Shown: piece by piece, positions 1-13,737 of the stretch
Layout: each line of letters starts with the position of its first letter
Position numbering within the stretch: the first letter of the stretch is position 1
Source: Branchiostoma floridae
Lineage: Eukaryota; Chordata; Leptocardii; Amphioxiformes; Branchiostomatidae
NCBI RefSeq assembly: GCF_000003815.2
Contig: NC_049989.1
Span: 6,637,717-6,701,716 of the forward strand
Reading direction: 5' to 3'
Length of the DNA stretch: 64,000 nt
Position numbers and translations under genes: made by a program
Notes under the pieces: generated by a model
Database searches by the model: none
Told to the model about the DNA's origin: nothing
What the model saw: the letters and a program-made list of their open reading frames with translations, nothing else

Positions 1-2275
1 GGAAGCGCTTGCACGGAAAAGAAGAACTGAATTCCTGCGTCCTTATGCTACATTTCTGAACACATCAAAACTCGGACGACTGACCCGACAGAACACAAGG
101 AATGTAGAAGGTCAGTAGAGCTCTTGTAATACAATATTGACATTTGCATAATATAAAAGCAGTTAAGCCAGTCTTCACTGAGCGTTCATAACTCCATGAT
201 CAAACATGACAATTAGAAGTGGCAGAATCCACCCACTCCTTACCCGTAACGTTACGACCTTTCCCCTCCAGTAGGGACTGAGACGTTGTGCGTGCTAACG
301 CTGTATTGTCTAATATAGATTATAGTTTCTGCCTCTCCCTACTTCGGTTTGTCATTGGAACAGTCCACAGTGTGTGTCCATGTTAACGTTGTGCAATGAC
401 CCGTGACCTTTATATGTCATTTCAATTGAAGGGTGAAGACCGTCGTCAGTGCAGTCTAGTGAATGGCATTTCATTTGCGTCAATGATTTATGAGGTAACC
501 CGACAGTTTACAGGTAACGTTAAGCCTTACAGCTATTCAAGAATTGTCCCTGCTTGTTTTTGTTATCATGTTAATGTTATATTGTTATGATGCAAGTCAG
601 ATATTATGTTGAATCAGTTGTAGGTCAGAACAAAATGCTGTAACGCTAGTTCACCTTTATCTGTTGGGTAACCTATATCCGTTGTTTTTCAAAACAGGGT
701 ATTTAGGCACATGAAGCCAACCGGTGGTAGTTTAAAACTGCAATGTACTGAAACTATTGCAATTTGAAACCAACGTCTGCCAACGTGATACCCTAAAAAA
801 ACTGGTTTTAAAAGCAATGGATATAGGTTACCCAATGGATAATGGTGACCTAGCAATAGATCAGTGATTGCCACAGGTATGCTTTGTAATGTTTCCATGA
901 CCCTGTGTACAAACATTATGTTTAACATCCTTGTACGTGTACCACAACTTGTCAGCAGGTTACTAGAATGTTGCTGTGCCCTTGCCACATCAATGATTCA
1001 GCATTTTCTGTTAAGGCAATATGAGGTAAAAAAAATATCAGGTAAACAAAGTATACAAAATGCTACATGGCCATTAACAGCAAAATTAAGATCTTATGAC
1101 ATGAATATGATCGATTATTTAGCTTATCTGGTATTTTTTGGTGCTGACTGGTTTGTTGTGGATACTGTAGTGTATGTCATTATATGGCACTAATTGCATG
1201 GTAGATTGCCCTGTCGTTCAGGTGTTGTAAATCACTCTTAAATCAACAGACAGGGTGGTACCACTTTTCTTATCTTGTTGACTTTTATGTGAAGGGTATT
1301 TGGGCAGTCTTAACAAAATGCAATTTTGTAACAGCTTTAAGGAACCAAGCTTTGAGTTTGAATATTTAGCAGAATAAGTCCTAAATTCAACTTGACTGAA
1401 CCATTATAGATTTGCATAGATTTGTTGACAAAAGGCAGATGTACTCTGTAGCTTAGAATATTATACTAAGTCAGCATTGTTAAAAATGCTATTAAGGTTT
1501 AAAAGCTTGAAGCTGAAATACAGCACTTACATCTTACAGATTGATGAGATGTAAGTGCCAATTGTCAAGGTTACATGTCCATTGAATCCCTTTCTTTACC
1601 CCATGCCAAACAATGCTGGAATGGAAGGCAGCTTTCACTACCCTTAAAATTAAATAGAGTCGGTAAGAAGAAGGAGAAAGAAATGTCAAAGGTCACATTT
1701 CTCAGATGCCGTAACCAAGATATGTCCCATGTTGACACCCACTTACACATTGTATTGTGCAACATCAGTGCGTAAAAAGGTTCAGATTTGTCAGATTAGT
1801 TAGCCAATGGCAAAGTCCAACCTCCTGAAGGTGAAGGTTTTAAGTTAATTATTGTAAATGAACTTCCTTATTATACAGTGGAATATTACACACAAAGAAG
1901 CATAAGATATTTCATGCCTTGATAGATGAGAATTAACAGATATGTCATGAAAAAGATATTCTGACGTAAATCTCACTGATCTGGATTTATGATTTGTTAT
2001 GAGAATACATGTACTGTATTTTCAACTGTAATGGTTTTCAAATCACGACAGAAGGTGAGAGGCATTCCTTTGTCTCCATGGTTTTTACATGTACCTGTGC
2101 AGTCACATGCAGAGATCACATTCCCCACATGTATCCAAGCAACATTGTCGGGCTTTGTTTCAGACACAGTCGAACAGGTGGTTTGATTTGTGCTGACATT
2201 ACCATTCTCTTTGCAGCAACTGTATTCCTGCCAGACCCACATTTTCAAGTTGTGCATGCAGGATAGGCAGGCAAG
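1..2275. other. Region upstream of AIFM3, no gene recognised
   Basis: No open frame here resembles a known protein. The only structure I see is the hairpin MITE at about 641-869. The 5' UTR or promoter of the downstream AIFM3-type gene presumably lies here, but no TATA box or CpG-rich core could be assigned with confidence. Confidence 0.5.
641..869. mobile_element. Hairpin MITE, family C (TAACGCTAGTTCACC ends), copy 1
   Basis: The left end TAACGCTAGTTCACCTTTAT is mirrored by a degenerate right end (ATGGTGACCTAGCAAT). Inner arms such as GGTAACCTATATCC and GGATATAGGTTACC also pair. The same outer and inner arms recur at 24268-24469, 30883-31085 and 55983-56212, so this is a dispersed family of about 200-235 bp. 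There is no coding capacity, so it is a non-autonomous element. Confidence 0.7.
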
Positions 2276-5200
2276 ATGGGATCCTTGGTGTCTAGGAAGA
2301 AGGGATCTGGTAAGCCACCATTAGACACATAAGTTATAAGAAGGTCCTAACTATAGAATATATAGGGGATGCTGCATGAGCACTGGCTGTAGAATATACA
2401 GTTTACTTGACAGCAAGATACAGCTATTCCAGGGGTTTGAAATGGACATGACACATTAGCATTTTAGTTACAGTGACAGTCTTATTCTCCATTCTGACAA
2501 AGCCCAAGAGAACTTTCATATCAAGATCTGTTTTAGAAAAGTAGGATTCAATTGCCTCAGCCATGAATTTTGTAAATGCTCCAGGTCTTTTTCATAAATG
2601 TCATAATGACAGTTTGGATAAACATAAAATGTTAGACTCTCAGCATTATGAGTTTAGCAAAGCTTATAAAATTCCTCATATAAATTGCCATTCTTTCCCA
2701 GAAAAATGTAAAAATGAGTTTGAGTTATGTTGCTGTGTATGTCTTTTTCCAAAGAGACTAAGTTTTACAGTGAGGGTAACATGATCTTTTGTTTCCTTAA
2801 GTTGAGCATCCACCTGTATATCTGGTGTACACTGGAATTCTAATGATGCTTGCATAGTGACTTGTAGACTCTGTCTGTAGTTTCAGTGTCGCTTGTCAAT
2901 GGCAGACTTCTCAGTTGCTTTTCAAACTTTACAAATTCATTATACGCATTAAATTTGGCCCAATTAGTGAAGAAATACAGGAAGTTTTGTTGTAAAATAT
3001 CTGTAGTTACACAGGTATTCATTCAAAGTACCAATGTCAGTCAGGCATGTAACCATAATTATATCACTCGTGTCACCAGACAGCATTACTGTTGCCAATG
3101 ACAACCAGATCAACAACCTTTTTGACATAGCTCACTACCAATAAGGAGCTCATTCTTTTCTGAATGTAATACTACTACAAGTACTATACCTTGCAGAAGA
3201 AATATGGTTTATTAATATGATGATTGTGCCCTGTGCATTGTATGCAAGTACATGTAGGTATAAAGAAAAAGACAGTTAGAAATAGAGCTCAACAACCCCA
3301 AGTAACATTGTCTCTTTACAATGTTAAAGAAGATAAGACAACATGTATATAAAAATATGTGTACATGTATTTGTACCCCTATAGTGTCCGTACCCCTGTA
3401 GTTTCCCAACACCTGTAGTGTCCATACCTCTACTAGTAAAGTGTCTGTACCCCTAAAGTCTCTGTACCCACTGTAGTGTCCATAACCACTGTAATTTCTT
3501 TGCCTCAGTATAGATAAGTATCTGTACCCTTTGTAGGGTGCCAAGCTCTGTACTGTCCGTACCTTCTGTAGTGTCCCTATGCCTGTGGTGTTCATATCCC
3601 CTATAGTGTCAGTACCACTATTTTAGATTTCTTACAAAAAGAAAATCCACCATAATGTTTACATATAGGGCAAGTTATTGTAGTCACAGACACGCACACA
3701 CATGAGCACTGCCAAAACATATTCAATTTGTGTTTCCATAGCTACCATCACGGTACCGGAAAGCAATATAACTTCAAAGGGTGAGATACAGTCAGCATGG
3801 TCACTTTGCACGCCATTAATTTCACAGCCACTGTTAACAACAATGAACTGGCACTTCTTTTTTGTTTTGTTTCATGAAATCAGCAATATCAATGATAACC
3901 CTATCAGAATAATTGCTACTTCCAATTGTGAAGAATAAAAAAAAAGGAAGAGAAACAAATCATAAAGAAATGAAAAATATATAAAAATTTATTTCAACAA
4001 AGTCATTAATATCTAAAACACAAATGCTCCACTTTTTGACATTGCCTTTTTTATGAAGTATACTAATCAGGACTCAAAATCATTTGAAAATTTAAGTCTT
4101 TCAGAGTAACCACTTATTGTCTCTACAAGGTCATTGTCAAGCTTATTTTGTCACCTTCAATTAATCAGGCTGGCAAATGTTGCGCATTTTCAGCTTCTCC
4201 AAGCAGCAAGCCGCAGGATGATCAAGGAGGAAATTGTATGTTCTTAATGGCTGGCCTCAAAATCAGCAAATATCCTACAGACAAAACTTATGTTTCAGTT
4301 CAAGGTTTCTGTGTGTTTGGACATTGTCAAGGCTGTTCCATTGTAGGCTTTTGTAACACTAAGGACTGAACAATGTATTATCAGAAGATTGGTAGAGTAA
4401 ACTGGAACGGCCTTGCAGTCCATTGATTTATTGAGACAGAAGTTTTGCATGTAGGAAATTTGCTGTGTTTCGAGACCATCCCTTAAGTCTGTGGAGTGAC
4501 TCACCAACTGAAATCTGTCTGATTCTAACAATGATTGTGAGAAAAACTAATCCAATGACAATCAACTCACAGGATATGCATGTGCCAACAGCTGATCAGC
4601 ACGTCTTGTTGTAACATGTCAATTAATTTGAGCGTAGACCTTAACTGCTAAACTGCTAAACATTGCCTTAACAATTAACCCTCAACCCTGGCTACCTCTT
4701 CTAGTAGTAGTACCGAATATATATGGTTAACTCTATCAAGAAAGCTGTTTGACTGTATCATGGCTAGAACAAGAACATACCAAACTGGTCAGGTAGGAGG
4801 GGTGGCCAGGGTGAAGCTGGTTAAGTCCATCTAACCACTGTCGATAGTCCTCACAATGTTATTGAGTAATAAATTCAGGAAAAAGTGTCATTAAGATTGA
4901 TTTAAAAACTGTCACATTTCCTCACTGTAGGACATTCAAGTAGTTTTTAAGACTACCAACAAAAATCTTTAATATGCTATCGCTTGTTCAAATTTCAGCT
5001 GATATCTCAGGTAAGGGAGGTGCCAACTCTGAAGGGGCAGCCAAGCCCCTCCCTCCCCCAGATGTGGGCAAGCCCATTGAGGTGAAGGTGTGCAAGGCTT
5101 CTGACATGCAGGATGGAGAGTAAGTCATCATGTGTCATTCTACCTGCCCGTTCTCATGTTTGATTCCTTCTGTCTTAAATCCTTCCTTCATTTTTCGATT

Positions 5201-8200
5201 TCTTTCTTTCTTGATGTAGTAAATTTTTCGAGTTTAAAGTCAGTTGCATTCATGTAAATTCAAGAAATTCAAGCACAATTTCACAACTTGACATACTACT
5301 TACAGAATGATACTGTCACCTCTGACGGATTTCTTCAGTACTGGTAATGGTTCAGTGCTTCTCTGTTTTCCAGGATGCGAGAGGTCGATATTGGGGGAGG
5401 AAAAGCATTACTCATCAAGGAGGATGGAGAATTCAGTGCACTTGGCCACAAATGTACTCACTATGGGGCACCCTTAGTCAAAGGTAGGTAAATAGGGGTG
5501 GGTACCAGTATAGAAAATTCAGGTACAGCTGTACGTGTATGGTTCAGGTCCAGAGGATCAGGTGCCAGTACAGACCTGAACCTGACCCTAATTGTTTGTC
5601 AAAACTTAAGCTTGTGATACTCAAAACAATGTTCCAATTTACCAAGGAATCTATCTGGCGGAGTATCTGACTTGAAATACTGTCTTCATGTAAAACTGTA
5701 CGCTTGACTGTAGAAACTTGGTGACTATAAACTCTACTCTTCTTCACTCTTGTTATTTTCATAAACCTTTAAGCTCCAAAATGTGTAATGTGTCAATGTA
5801 ATCTGTTCATTTTCTACTTGGTCCAAAATCTGGTACACTGATTTTTTTCAGGTCCATTTTTTTTACCAATCCAACACAAAAAGCCAGTTTTGTTCCAGTA
5901 CATTGTGCCATATTGAAATACATTGTCTCCCCCCTGCCTATAGGTGTGCTGTGTAATGGCAGAGTGAGGTGTCCATGGCATGGAGCATGTTTTAATTCCA
6001 AGACTGGAGATATTGAAGACTTCCCTGGGTTGGACAGCCTACCCAAGTTTGAGGTTGACATCTGCATAGCTTTCTACTTTGCACTGCAACTTCAGGTTGA
6101 CCTGACAGTATTGCATTGTTATGAACAGTATTGCACTGGAATACATAACAGTAAAAAAATGGAGAAACAGCAAGGCCATGTCAACCACATTTCTCTGACA
6201 AAAACTATCAAAGTTGATATGTTCCATAGATATAGCTTTAGTCTGCATTTTATTATAAATATACAACATGTAAAGTTTTGTTGCACAGATTTAGATAGCT
6301 GAGCGCTCTTTTTTTAGTATTAACGGCGGCCATAGACACATTATCACCCCAAACAAATATTTATATGTTTAGAGGCAATCTCGTTATGAGGTGTTGAAAT
6401 CCAAGATTTTCCAATTTTGTTTTATTGATGTATAATTTTCTTATATAATTTTTTCCCAGGTCACAGTGGAAAATGACAATGTGGTTGTAAAGACAAATAA
6501 AAAGGTAAAAATCACATCAGAAGTTTATCTGTCCCTATTGTTACAGATATATCTTGAACACCTTTGTATACTATTTTGGTTGATGATGATTCATAATGGT
6601 AGAGAAATATTTGTCTCCCCGACCCCCCAGGAGGCATTGAAAAACGCCAGTAGGCGATGTGTACTTTCCTGGTTAATTAAATAAACTGAAATAAACTGTC
6701 AAGTAGTGAACGGAATTGAAAAAAAATCAGCCACTAGCAATGCCTGTGTAATGTAATGTGAATAACTGTATCCTTTAGACCTTTAGTGTTGCCTTTATCT
6801 TCTGTCTAAACTACTTGTACATGTGCATGTAGTCAGAGTCTGTGTGTGTGTTTGTGCTCTTTCTTATCTTAACCAGTTCACCATCCATTTTTATAACATT
6901 ATGTCCTTTCACACATGCTTCCCTCCCTCCATTCATTCTGAAGTATGTTAAATGTGTAAGTATGTACTGTACATGTAAGTAACACTCCTCAGTGAATGTC
7001 ATATTTACTGTCACTGACATTCTCATTTTTCTATAACCTCATTGTTTACAATGTAATTTATAATCCAGTTACTTGTTGATAAGGATTGGCAGTGTTGTGC
7101 TGTGATGCAGAAACAAGTGAATGCACTCAATACATGTACATAAGAAGACCATTTCATGCTATTTACTGGCTAGTTGATGTATGACTTTTTGCATCTCCAG
7201 AAGAAGGCATGTTGGAACGTTGATTTGATCAGTCACAAATAAAGACTTTTGATTTACTCATTTAATTCATCCCAGTAGGTATCTTTACTGATGCAATTTC
7301 ATGCATGTAAGTAGTCTTAGTGTTAAACGTTACATTTACTTTGGCTACATGTTAAGGCAACTTTGTCCTTCATTAGGTTCTTGAGAAGCCCAAGAGGATG
7401 AAGGAGATGTCCTGTCATTCACCAGACAATGACACCGTGTATCTCATTGTAGGGGGAGGTAGGTGGAGTTCCTTATCAAATACCATTGTAGGGGGAGGTA
7501 GGAGGAGTTCCTTATCAAATACCATTGTAGGGGGAGGTAGGAGGAGTTCCTTATCAAATACCATTGTAGGGGGAGGTAGGAGGAGTTCCTTATCAAATAC
7601 CATTGTAGGGGGAGGTAGGAGGAGTTCCTTATCAAATACCATTGTAGGGGGAGGTAGGAGGAGTTCCTTATCAAATACCATTGTAGGGGGAGGTAGGAGG
7701 AGTTCCTTATCAAATACCATTGTAGGGGGAGGTAGGAGGAGTTCCTTATCAAATACCATTGTAGGGGGAGGTAGGAGGAGTTCCTTATCAAATATCATGC
7801 ATATTGAGGTAGGAGGAGTTCCTTATCAAATATCATGCATATTGTTCTGGAATCTGATTCTTATCAACTCCAATCATGTTTTCACAACACATAATTGAGA
7901 TGGTACTGGCGTTTGCTGTTACAAAATGAATCTTCATTTTGTTTGTCATCCTCCTAACGCCCGGTACCCAACGGCATTAGCCTGTGGTCCCTCTGCGTAG
8001 GAGAATGTATGTTTGTGTTAATTGGTCTAATCTTTAGCACTTGTACATGTAGTCTTTATTCTGTAAGTCAATCATCTGATGCTCACCTTTGATTTAGGTG
8101 GTGCTGCAATAACCTGTGCAGAAACCCTCAGACAAGAAGGTTTCAAGGGGAAGGTTGTCATGGCAACAAAGGAGCCACACCTACCCTATGACAGACCCAA

Positions 8201-11200
8201 GCTGAGCAAGGTAAAAGTAGCACTTTATGAACATTGTTTGTTTATTGTGATTTCTATACTGTTGATCTTGGATTTGTGTATGTTTGTCTTTCATGTCTCA
8301 CAGTTTCTGTAATCTGTCTTACCCTTTCAGGCACTAGATTCTACAGGAGAGGCCCTGGCACTCAGGGACAAGAACTTCTTCTCAGTGTATGATATTGAAG
8401 TCCTTACAGAGAAAGAGGTAACTTGACACAAGTGCTTGAATGTATTGGTACACATTAAACTGTTTGTTTTTCCTTCATAGTTTTAATAACCAGTAATTCA
8501 TTAATTTCATTTAGTTTAATAACCAGATATTATAAATCATATATTCATGAATGATGATCATTAGAACAGCATTACTCTGGAGACAAAATCAGCATTGCAT
8601 TCTACCCAGTAACTCAGGTACTGATCAATAAGGCATAAGGTCTTGTATCTGACTAGGTTACGTACAATGTATATCTTACCTTTAACAGTCAGAATTGATC
8701 CGTCTGACAACAGCATAGCAGTATGTTACAAGGAATGTATTTCGCTGTTCTAGGCCACCTCTGTCGACTGCCCCTCTAAGGTGGTGACATTTGCAGATGG
8801 ACAGACTATAGCTTATGACAAACTCCTCATCGCAACAGGTGGCAAGTGAGTTCTTGGTCCTTTTCCATACTCCTAAAACTTCATTTTGTGTCCAATCCTG
8901 CTTTGATCACGGTCTGATGATTCTCAAAACTTAGAAACCATTATTCAGATTTTCTACACCTGAATGTTGATCGTCAGTGTAGTGATGCGTCATGTAAGGC
9001 AAGGACAGACATGATAGAAAAATGTGATGTTAACATTGTGGCATTTAATGATCATATCTTACTGGAAAATGCTATCCTTAACATTATGGAAATCATATGA
9101 AAGTCATGAATATGTGCATGTTTTCTAAACTGGATAGCATGTATCTGCATACTTGAAGCACAATAAGTTTCCAACAACAATAACCCCTCCCCCCTTCTCC
9201 ACTAGACCACGGCCCTGCACCTCCCCTGGCAGTGACCTAGAGAATGTTTGCCTGCTCCGCAGCCCTGCAGATGGGAACTACATAGCACAGCAGGGCAAGG
9301 GCAAGAACGTGGTCATTGTGGGAACGAGCTTCATTGGTACAGTCTTTTCTACAGCATATATAAGGAAAATATATTCTTGCAAAATTAATTATACTTTATT
9401 TTTAAGTTCATGTCTGAAGGCTAAGTACATGTTAGAAACATATGTAGATGTACATGGAGCTGGTGCATGTGGTAAATTAACAGCGATTAACATTGTTGTA
9501 AACAGTACAAAACATTGATGTAGTTTAGAAATTTACATAATGTGTAAGACAGCGATATAGTTTAAAAGTTTACAATTTTGTATCTCCCTGTCCATATCAG
9601 GTATGGAGGTAGCAGCCTACTTTGCAGGGAAGGCATCTTCTGTGTCTGTTGTGGGGGTCAGCAGTACCCCATTTGGCAGGGTCCTGGGGGAGCAAGTGGG
9701 CAGTATGCTCAGGAAGGTAAACCCTAACATAACCCACACTTCTGATCATGAGGCCTACTGTTTAACCTCCTATAACCAATGAAAATTTTGGGCCATAACT
9801 TTAGCAGAGATTTTTTTTTCCATCATTTTGCACTACTTTAAAATCTGTGCCACCATTTGACAATCTAACATCATTTTCTTGTTGTGCTGTTTTGCAGATG
9901 CATGAAGAGAAGGGAGTGAAGTTCTACATGAACAATGGGGTGGTGGAATTCAAAGGGGAAAATGGAAAAGTAAGTAAAGAATCACACTTCTGAAACAGAC
10001 GGTACATTTCTAGTTTTTTTGCAGGCATTCGATAGTATTAGTAAAGTATGACCAAGATAGTATTAATTAAGTATGATCAAAGTTATCTGTAGTATAGACC
10101 CTATAGATATTGTCTGAGAAGTATTAAAAAAAAGACATGTACATTTTGTCATTTGTTTCTCCTAGCTGAAAGAAGTGGTACTGCAGTCAGGAGAGACCCT
10201 GCCAGCAGACTTGTGCATTGTTGGTATCGGGGTCACACCCAACACTGAGTTCCTTAGTGACAGTGGCATTGAGATGACCAGAGGTGCCTTGGATGTCGAC
10301 AAGGTACTCACTTATGAAATATAAAACTCTCATTCCCAGTATACATACGAATACTTTCAAAGGATGACATTTATTATGACCAAGAAAGTTATAACCTCCT
10401 TCTTATTTGCCTGGTATCCAGCCGTATTATAGCTCCTGAGTCTCTTCTGTCCTCTTCGCAAATACTTGTAATACGGCTGGATACCAGGCTACCTTCTTAT
10501 AACATGATCCATAGGTCAGTATCCCTACATTTGGACTAGCAGCTATAGATCTCAAACCTGGCTGTTGTCCCTTACTTGACTTGCAAGCTCTTAGAAAGGG
10601 TAGTAGTCCTACATATCTCACTGAACTGCTCATTTCCCTTGTTAAAGATAACAAAAGCTTAATTTTCTGCGCATCCAATTTGTATGTATGACACAAAGTT
10701 TCAGTGTCTGTCTTTCTTGTCTTATGACCCATTGGAATTTTATTTTAATTTGTAGTTTATTACCGATTGATTTATTGAATGTAGATACCTTTCTGTATCC
10801 ATCTGTTGCTTAGACGATGCAGACCAGTCAGGACCATGTATTTGCTGCTGGTGACATCGCACACTTCCCACTACCCATGGCGGATGGGGAGAAGGTTTCC
10901 ATTGGACACTGGCAGCTGGCTAAGGCACATGGTGAGGGCTACAGATTTTTGGTGTCATGATTTTGTGACAAATGCGTTTTAAGTAAAATGCTGACAAATT
11001 TTGTAATTATTGCAAAAGCTTGGTCACTGTGGTTTGAATACTTTACTTTTACTTTCTGATTGTGTTACAATTAGTGGATCAACACCTTGTGACCATTAGA
11101 ATTAGAAAGCATTAGAAAGCATTTTGTATGTGTGCATTGGGAGGGGGTCCATATCTTCATGCAACAGAGTCTTTTAATACTAAGGCTTTAGCTCGGTGCA

Positions 11201-13670
11201 GATTTTTACCCCTCCCCACACCATCCTCCTGAGCTAGTGTTCTATCATGACATATTTTTGTCCCTTTATCCTCAGGTCGGTGTGCAGCTCTGAACATGCT
11301 GGGCCAGGGTGTGGAGTTCAACAGTGTTCCCTTCTTCTGGACCATGCAGTATGGCAAGAGCCTCAGATATGCAGGTACTTATAGTTATACTGATCCTCCC
11401 CATCATGTTTTCTTTCCTCCTGAGTGACTGATGATGATGATGTGTGTCTTTTGAAATGAAACTACATATAACTCAACATTTTGGTGACAAACCATCAAAG
11501 AAATGGGATTTTTACCCGCTCCTTGGGTTGCCTAAAGTTGTTTTTATGCCTTTTCTCAAATGATCAAGAACTTCAGCCATTAGCCTACTGATAGTTTGTA
11601 TTGGGCATGCTATTAATGCTACTAAATGCATACATGTAGATTTTCCATATACAGAAAATCTTGCTTTAGATATATCAAAAGCCTTTGACAAGGTATGGCA
11701 TAGAGGTTTGCTGCATAAACTTGCCAGCTATGGTATCTGCGGCAAGGTTCTAGCAACAATAAAATCTTTCTTGTCCTGCATATCTCTGAAGGTCGTTATA
11801 AATGGCCAAGCGTCAGAATGTCATAGCATCAATGCTGGAGTACCGCAAGGATCAATCCTCGGTCCAACACTATTTTTAATCTACATAAACGATCTGCCTG
11901 ATCATATACTCAGATCATTTGTCGGCATTTATGCTGATGACACCTCAGTATATGGCCACACATCCAGGAGATGTAATGACCACTCCCTTGCAGCTAATCT
12001 CTCTGCTGACCTTGATCATACGGTTCTATGGGGTAAAAAGTGGCTCGTGACCTTCAACCCTTCAAAAACAAACCTTCTTTCGTTTCATCATAAGAGATCT
12101 AACCCAAACCTTCCACCGGTCCAAATGAGTGGGACTTTACTTAAAGAAGCCCCTTGCTTTGAGCGACTCTTGGGCCTAAAATTTACACCTGATCTTAAGT
12201 GGAATTGTTACATTCAATCCGTTGCCAAGGAAGCTGGGAAAATGGTGGGCTCCTTGTACCGTTCCAGGAAATATCTGACCCCCTCCGCCATTCTTTATCT
12301 TTACAAGAGTCAGATAAGGCCCAAAATGGAATACTGCTGTCACATTTGGGCTGGAGCTTCCCAGAGCTCCCTGACCTGCCTCAACAGGGTACAAAAACGG
12401 TTAAAGAACATTGTTGGCAGCGACTTGTTCGCCACTCTACAACCATTGTCTCAAAGGCGTGATGTAGCTAGCCTAGCACTATTCTATCGCTACTTCCATG
12501 GTAAATGCTCGGCAGAACTTCATTCATCTGTGCCTCCAATACGAACCTTCACTGCAAGAACCCGTTTAGCCACTTCCACGGAAGCAAATCATCCTTTTTT
12601 CCTCCACAATCCTCCTTCTAGGAGGAAGTTCCACGCTCAGAGCTTTTTTCCAAGAACAACTTCGCTATGGAATGAGCTTCCACGGACCTGCTTTCCCATG
12701 GGATACAATCTACAACTGTTTAAGTCAAGGGTTAACTCCAAACAGCCTTGTTTTGCGGTGATTAAGTAAATAAAAAAAAAAAAGCAATCTTTATTGATAG
12801 CCCGTGTTTACACAATCTATGACTGGCTTGGGTTTATGACTGCCCACGACGAGCGCAATTTAGTCAGGCTATCTTTATCGACACAATAAAATATATGCAC
12901 TGTGTTGTTCCTGGTGCAGGCTATGGTGCTGGATTTGAGGATGTTGTGATAGAAGGCAGCCTGGATGACATGCAGTTTGTGGCCTACTATGTGAAGTAAG
13001 TTCTCAATATACTAGTAATACAATACATCACGTATGCCAAATAGTAATCATTCAAGCACCTGGATATGATTTGAGCTTGAGTAACTGCTATTTTGAGTAT
13101 TGGCATTGGAAATGAAATGTACTGTGGATTATAAGAAACACATCAAGGTGTGGATAAGAATGGTACATGCTCTTTTTTTATTGTGATAGCTTTTGTCCCT
13201 TCATTTTCTCAGTGCCTTTATGTCAATGATATATGTAAAGAATTACTTGCGGTGTACCGGCCTGAATTTGAGATACTGTGCTATTGCAGGGGAGATGACG
13301 TGTTAGCTGTAGCCAGTATGAACAGGGACCCTGTGGTGGCTCAGGCTGCAGAGATTATGCACTCTGGGAGGACTCTCTCCAGGGCAGATGCAGAGTAAGT
13401 CAACATGTTAAATTCATGCCATCATGTAATCTAAAATGTCATATAGATGTCAAGATTGCATTGATTGTAAAACAGCCATGACTGCAAGAAACCAACCAAC
13501 CAACCAACAAATTACAGGTACACTGTGATGATGTGATCAGGAAATCTTTCAATGTTTTTTTGTTGTTGTTGTTGCGCAAGAATTTGTAATGTCCATTTCT
13601 CGGACCTGTTTTTTACGGCCTCTCTCTATCTTACAGGGCTGGATCAGACTCATGGAAGTCTCAGCTGTGA
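2276..13670 (+). CDS. AIFM3: Apoptosis-inducing factor 3-like Rieske/FAD oxidoreductase (18 exons)
   Basis: Exons: 2276-2309, 4999-5119, 5374-5483, 5944-6053, 6460-6504, 7377-7458, 8098-8210, 8331-8417, 8754-8845, 9206-9336, 9601-9716, 9898-9969, 10166-10303, 10814-10931, 11276-11374, 12920-12995, 13290-13394, 13637-13670. All phases join, giving 560 aa (human AIFM3 is about 605). The N-terminus MGSLVS fits an N-myristoylation signal. A Rieske 2Fe-2S domain follows, with ligands C79, H81, C98 and H101 (CTH...CPWH). Next is a pyridine-nucleotide-disulphide oxidoreductase fold with FAD motif G166-x-G-x-x-A171 and HLPYDRPKLSK. The NAD-site motif reads VGTSFIG, with Ser in place of the middle Gly. 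The FAD-binding AAGD motif and the C-terminal FGKSLRYAGYG-type segment (here YGKSLRYAGYG) are conserved. The family is a membrane-associated flavoprotein linked to mitochondrial apoptosis. Exon 4 uses a weaker GTTGAC donor. Start choice: first in-frame ATG, matching the family MGxxxS start. Confidence 0.93.
3380..3612. repeat. Degenerate minisatellite (about 20-25 bp unit) in AIFM3 intron 1
   Basis: Imperfect repeats of a TAGTGTCCGTACCCCTG-like unit follow one another for about 230 bp, roughly ten copies of uneven length. Its reverse strand gives an incidental open frame rich in YSGYG/YRGTDT that I do not consider a gene. Confidence 0.65.
7446..7796 (+). repeat. 39-bp minisatellite, nine copies, spanning the AIFM3 exon 6 splice donor
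   Basis: Nine head-to-tail copies of a 39-bp unit run from 7446 to 7796 (9 x 39 = 351). A decayed tenth copy extends to about 7845. The unit starts with the last 13 bases of exon 6 (ATTGTAGGGGGAG) and continues with the first intron bases (GTAGG...). Every copy therefore carries a potential 5' splice site. The first copy has GTAGGT; the rest have GTAGGA. The unit is a multiple of three and lacks stops in the coding frame, so the array reads as repeated IVGGGRRSSLSNT. Both strands stay open, which creates long spurious ORFs. Confidence 0.95.
10407..10491. mobile_element. Short hairpin MITE, family B (TAGCCTGG ends), copy 1
   Basis: The element is 85 bp. Arms GCCTGGTATCCAGCCGTATTA (10409-10429) and its complement (10469-10489) form a 21-bp stem. 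It is flanked by a perfect 9-bp direct repeat CCTTCTTAT at 10398-10406 and 10492-10500, taken as the target-site duplication. It sits in AIFM3 intron 13 and has no coding capacity. Confidence 0.8.
11652..12782 (+). mobile_element. 5'-truncated non-LTR retrotransposon (LINE) in AIFM3 intron 15
   Basis: The open frame begins inside reverse transcriptase block A (LDISKAFDKVWH) and stays open to a TAA at 12767-12769. Blocks visible in order are GVPQGSILGPTLFLIYINDL, the catalytic YADDT box, and LLGLKFTPDLKW. The C-terminal end SLWNELPRTCF is typical of jockey/CR1-like elements. An A-rich tail (12769-12782) directly follows the stop. The endonuclease and ORF1 are missing, as expected for a 5'-truncated insertion. 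No clear target-site duplication was found. It lies in the same orientation as AIFM3. The clade assignment is tentative. Confidence 0.88.
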
Positions 13671-13737
13671 AGAGAAGACAAGGATGATTGTATTGACAAT
13701 TGTGCCTTAGTGCTTTAGTGCAGACCAGGTGCTGGCC

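Noticed and set aside
7398-7898. Long ORFs on both strands (IVGGGRRSSLSNT and LLLPPPTMVFDKE repeats)
   Set aside because: They arise from a 39-bp minisatellite whose unit is divisible by three and stop-free. The first 60 bases are the real AIFM3 exon 6.
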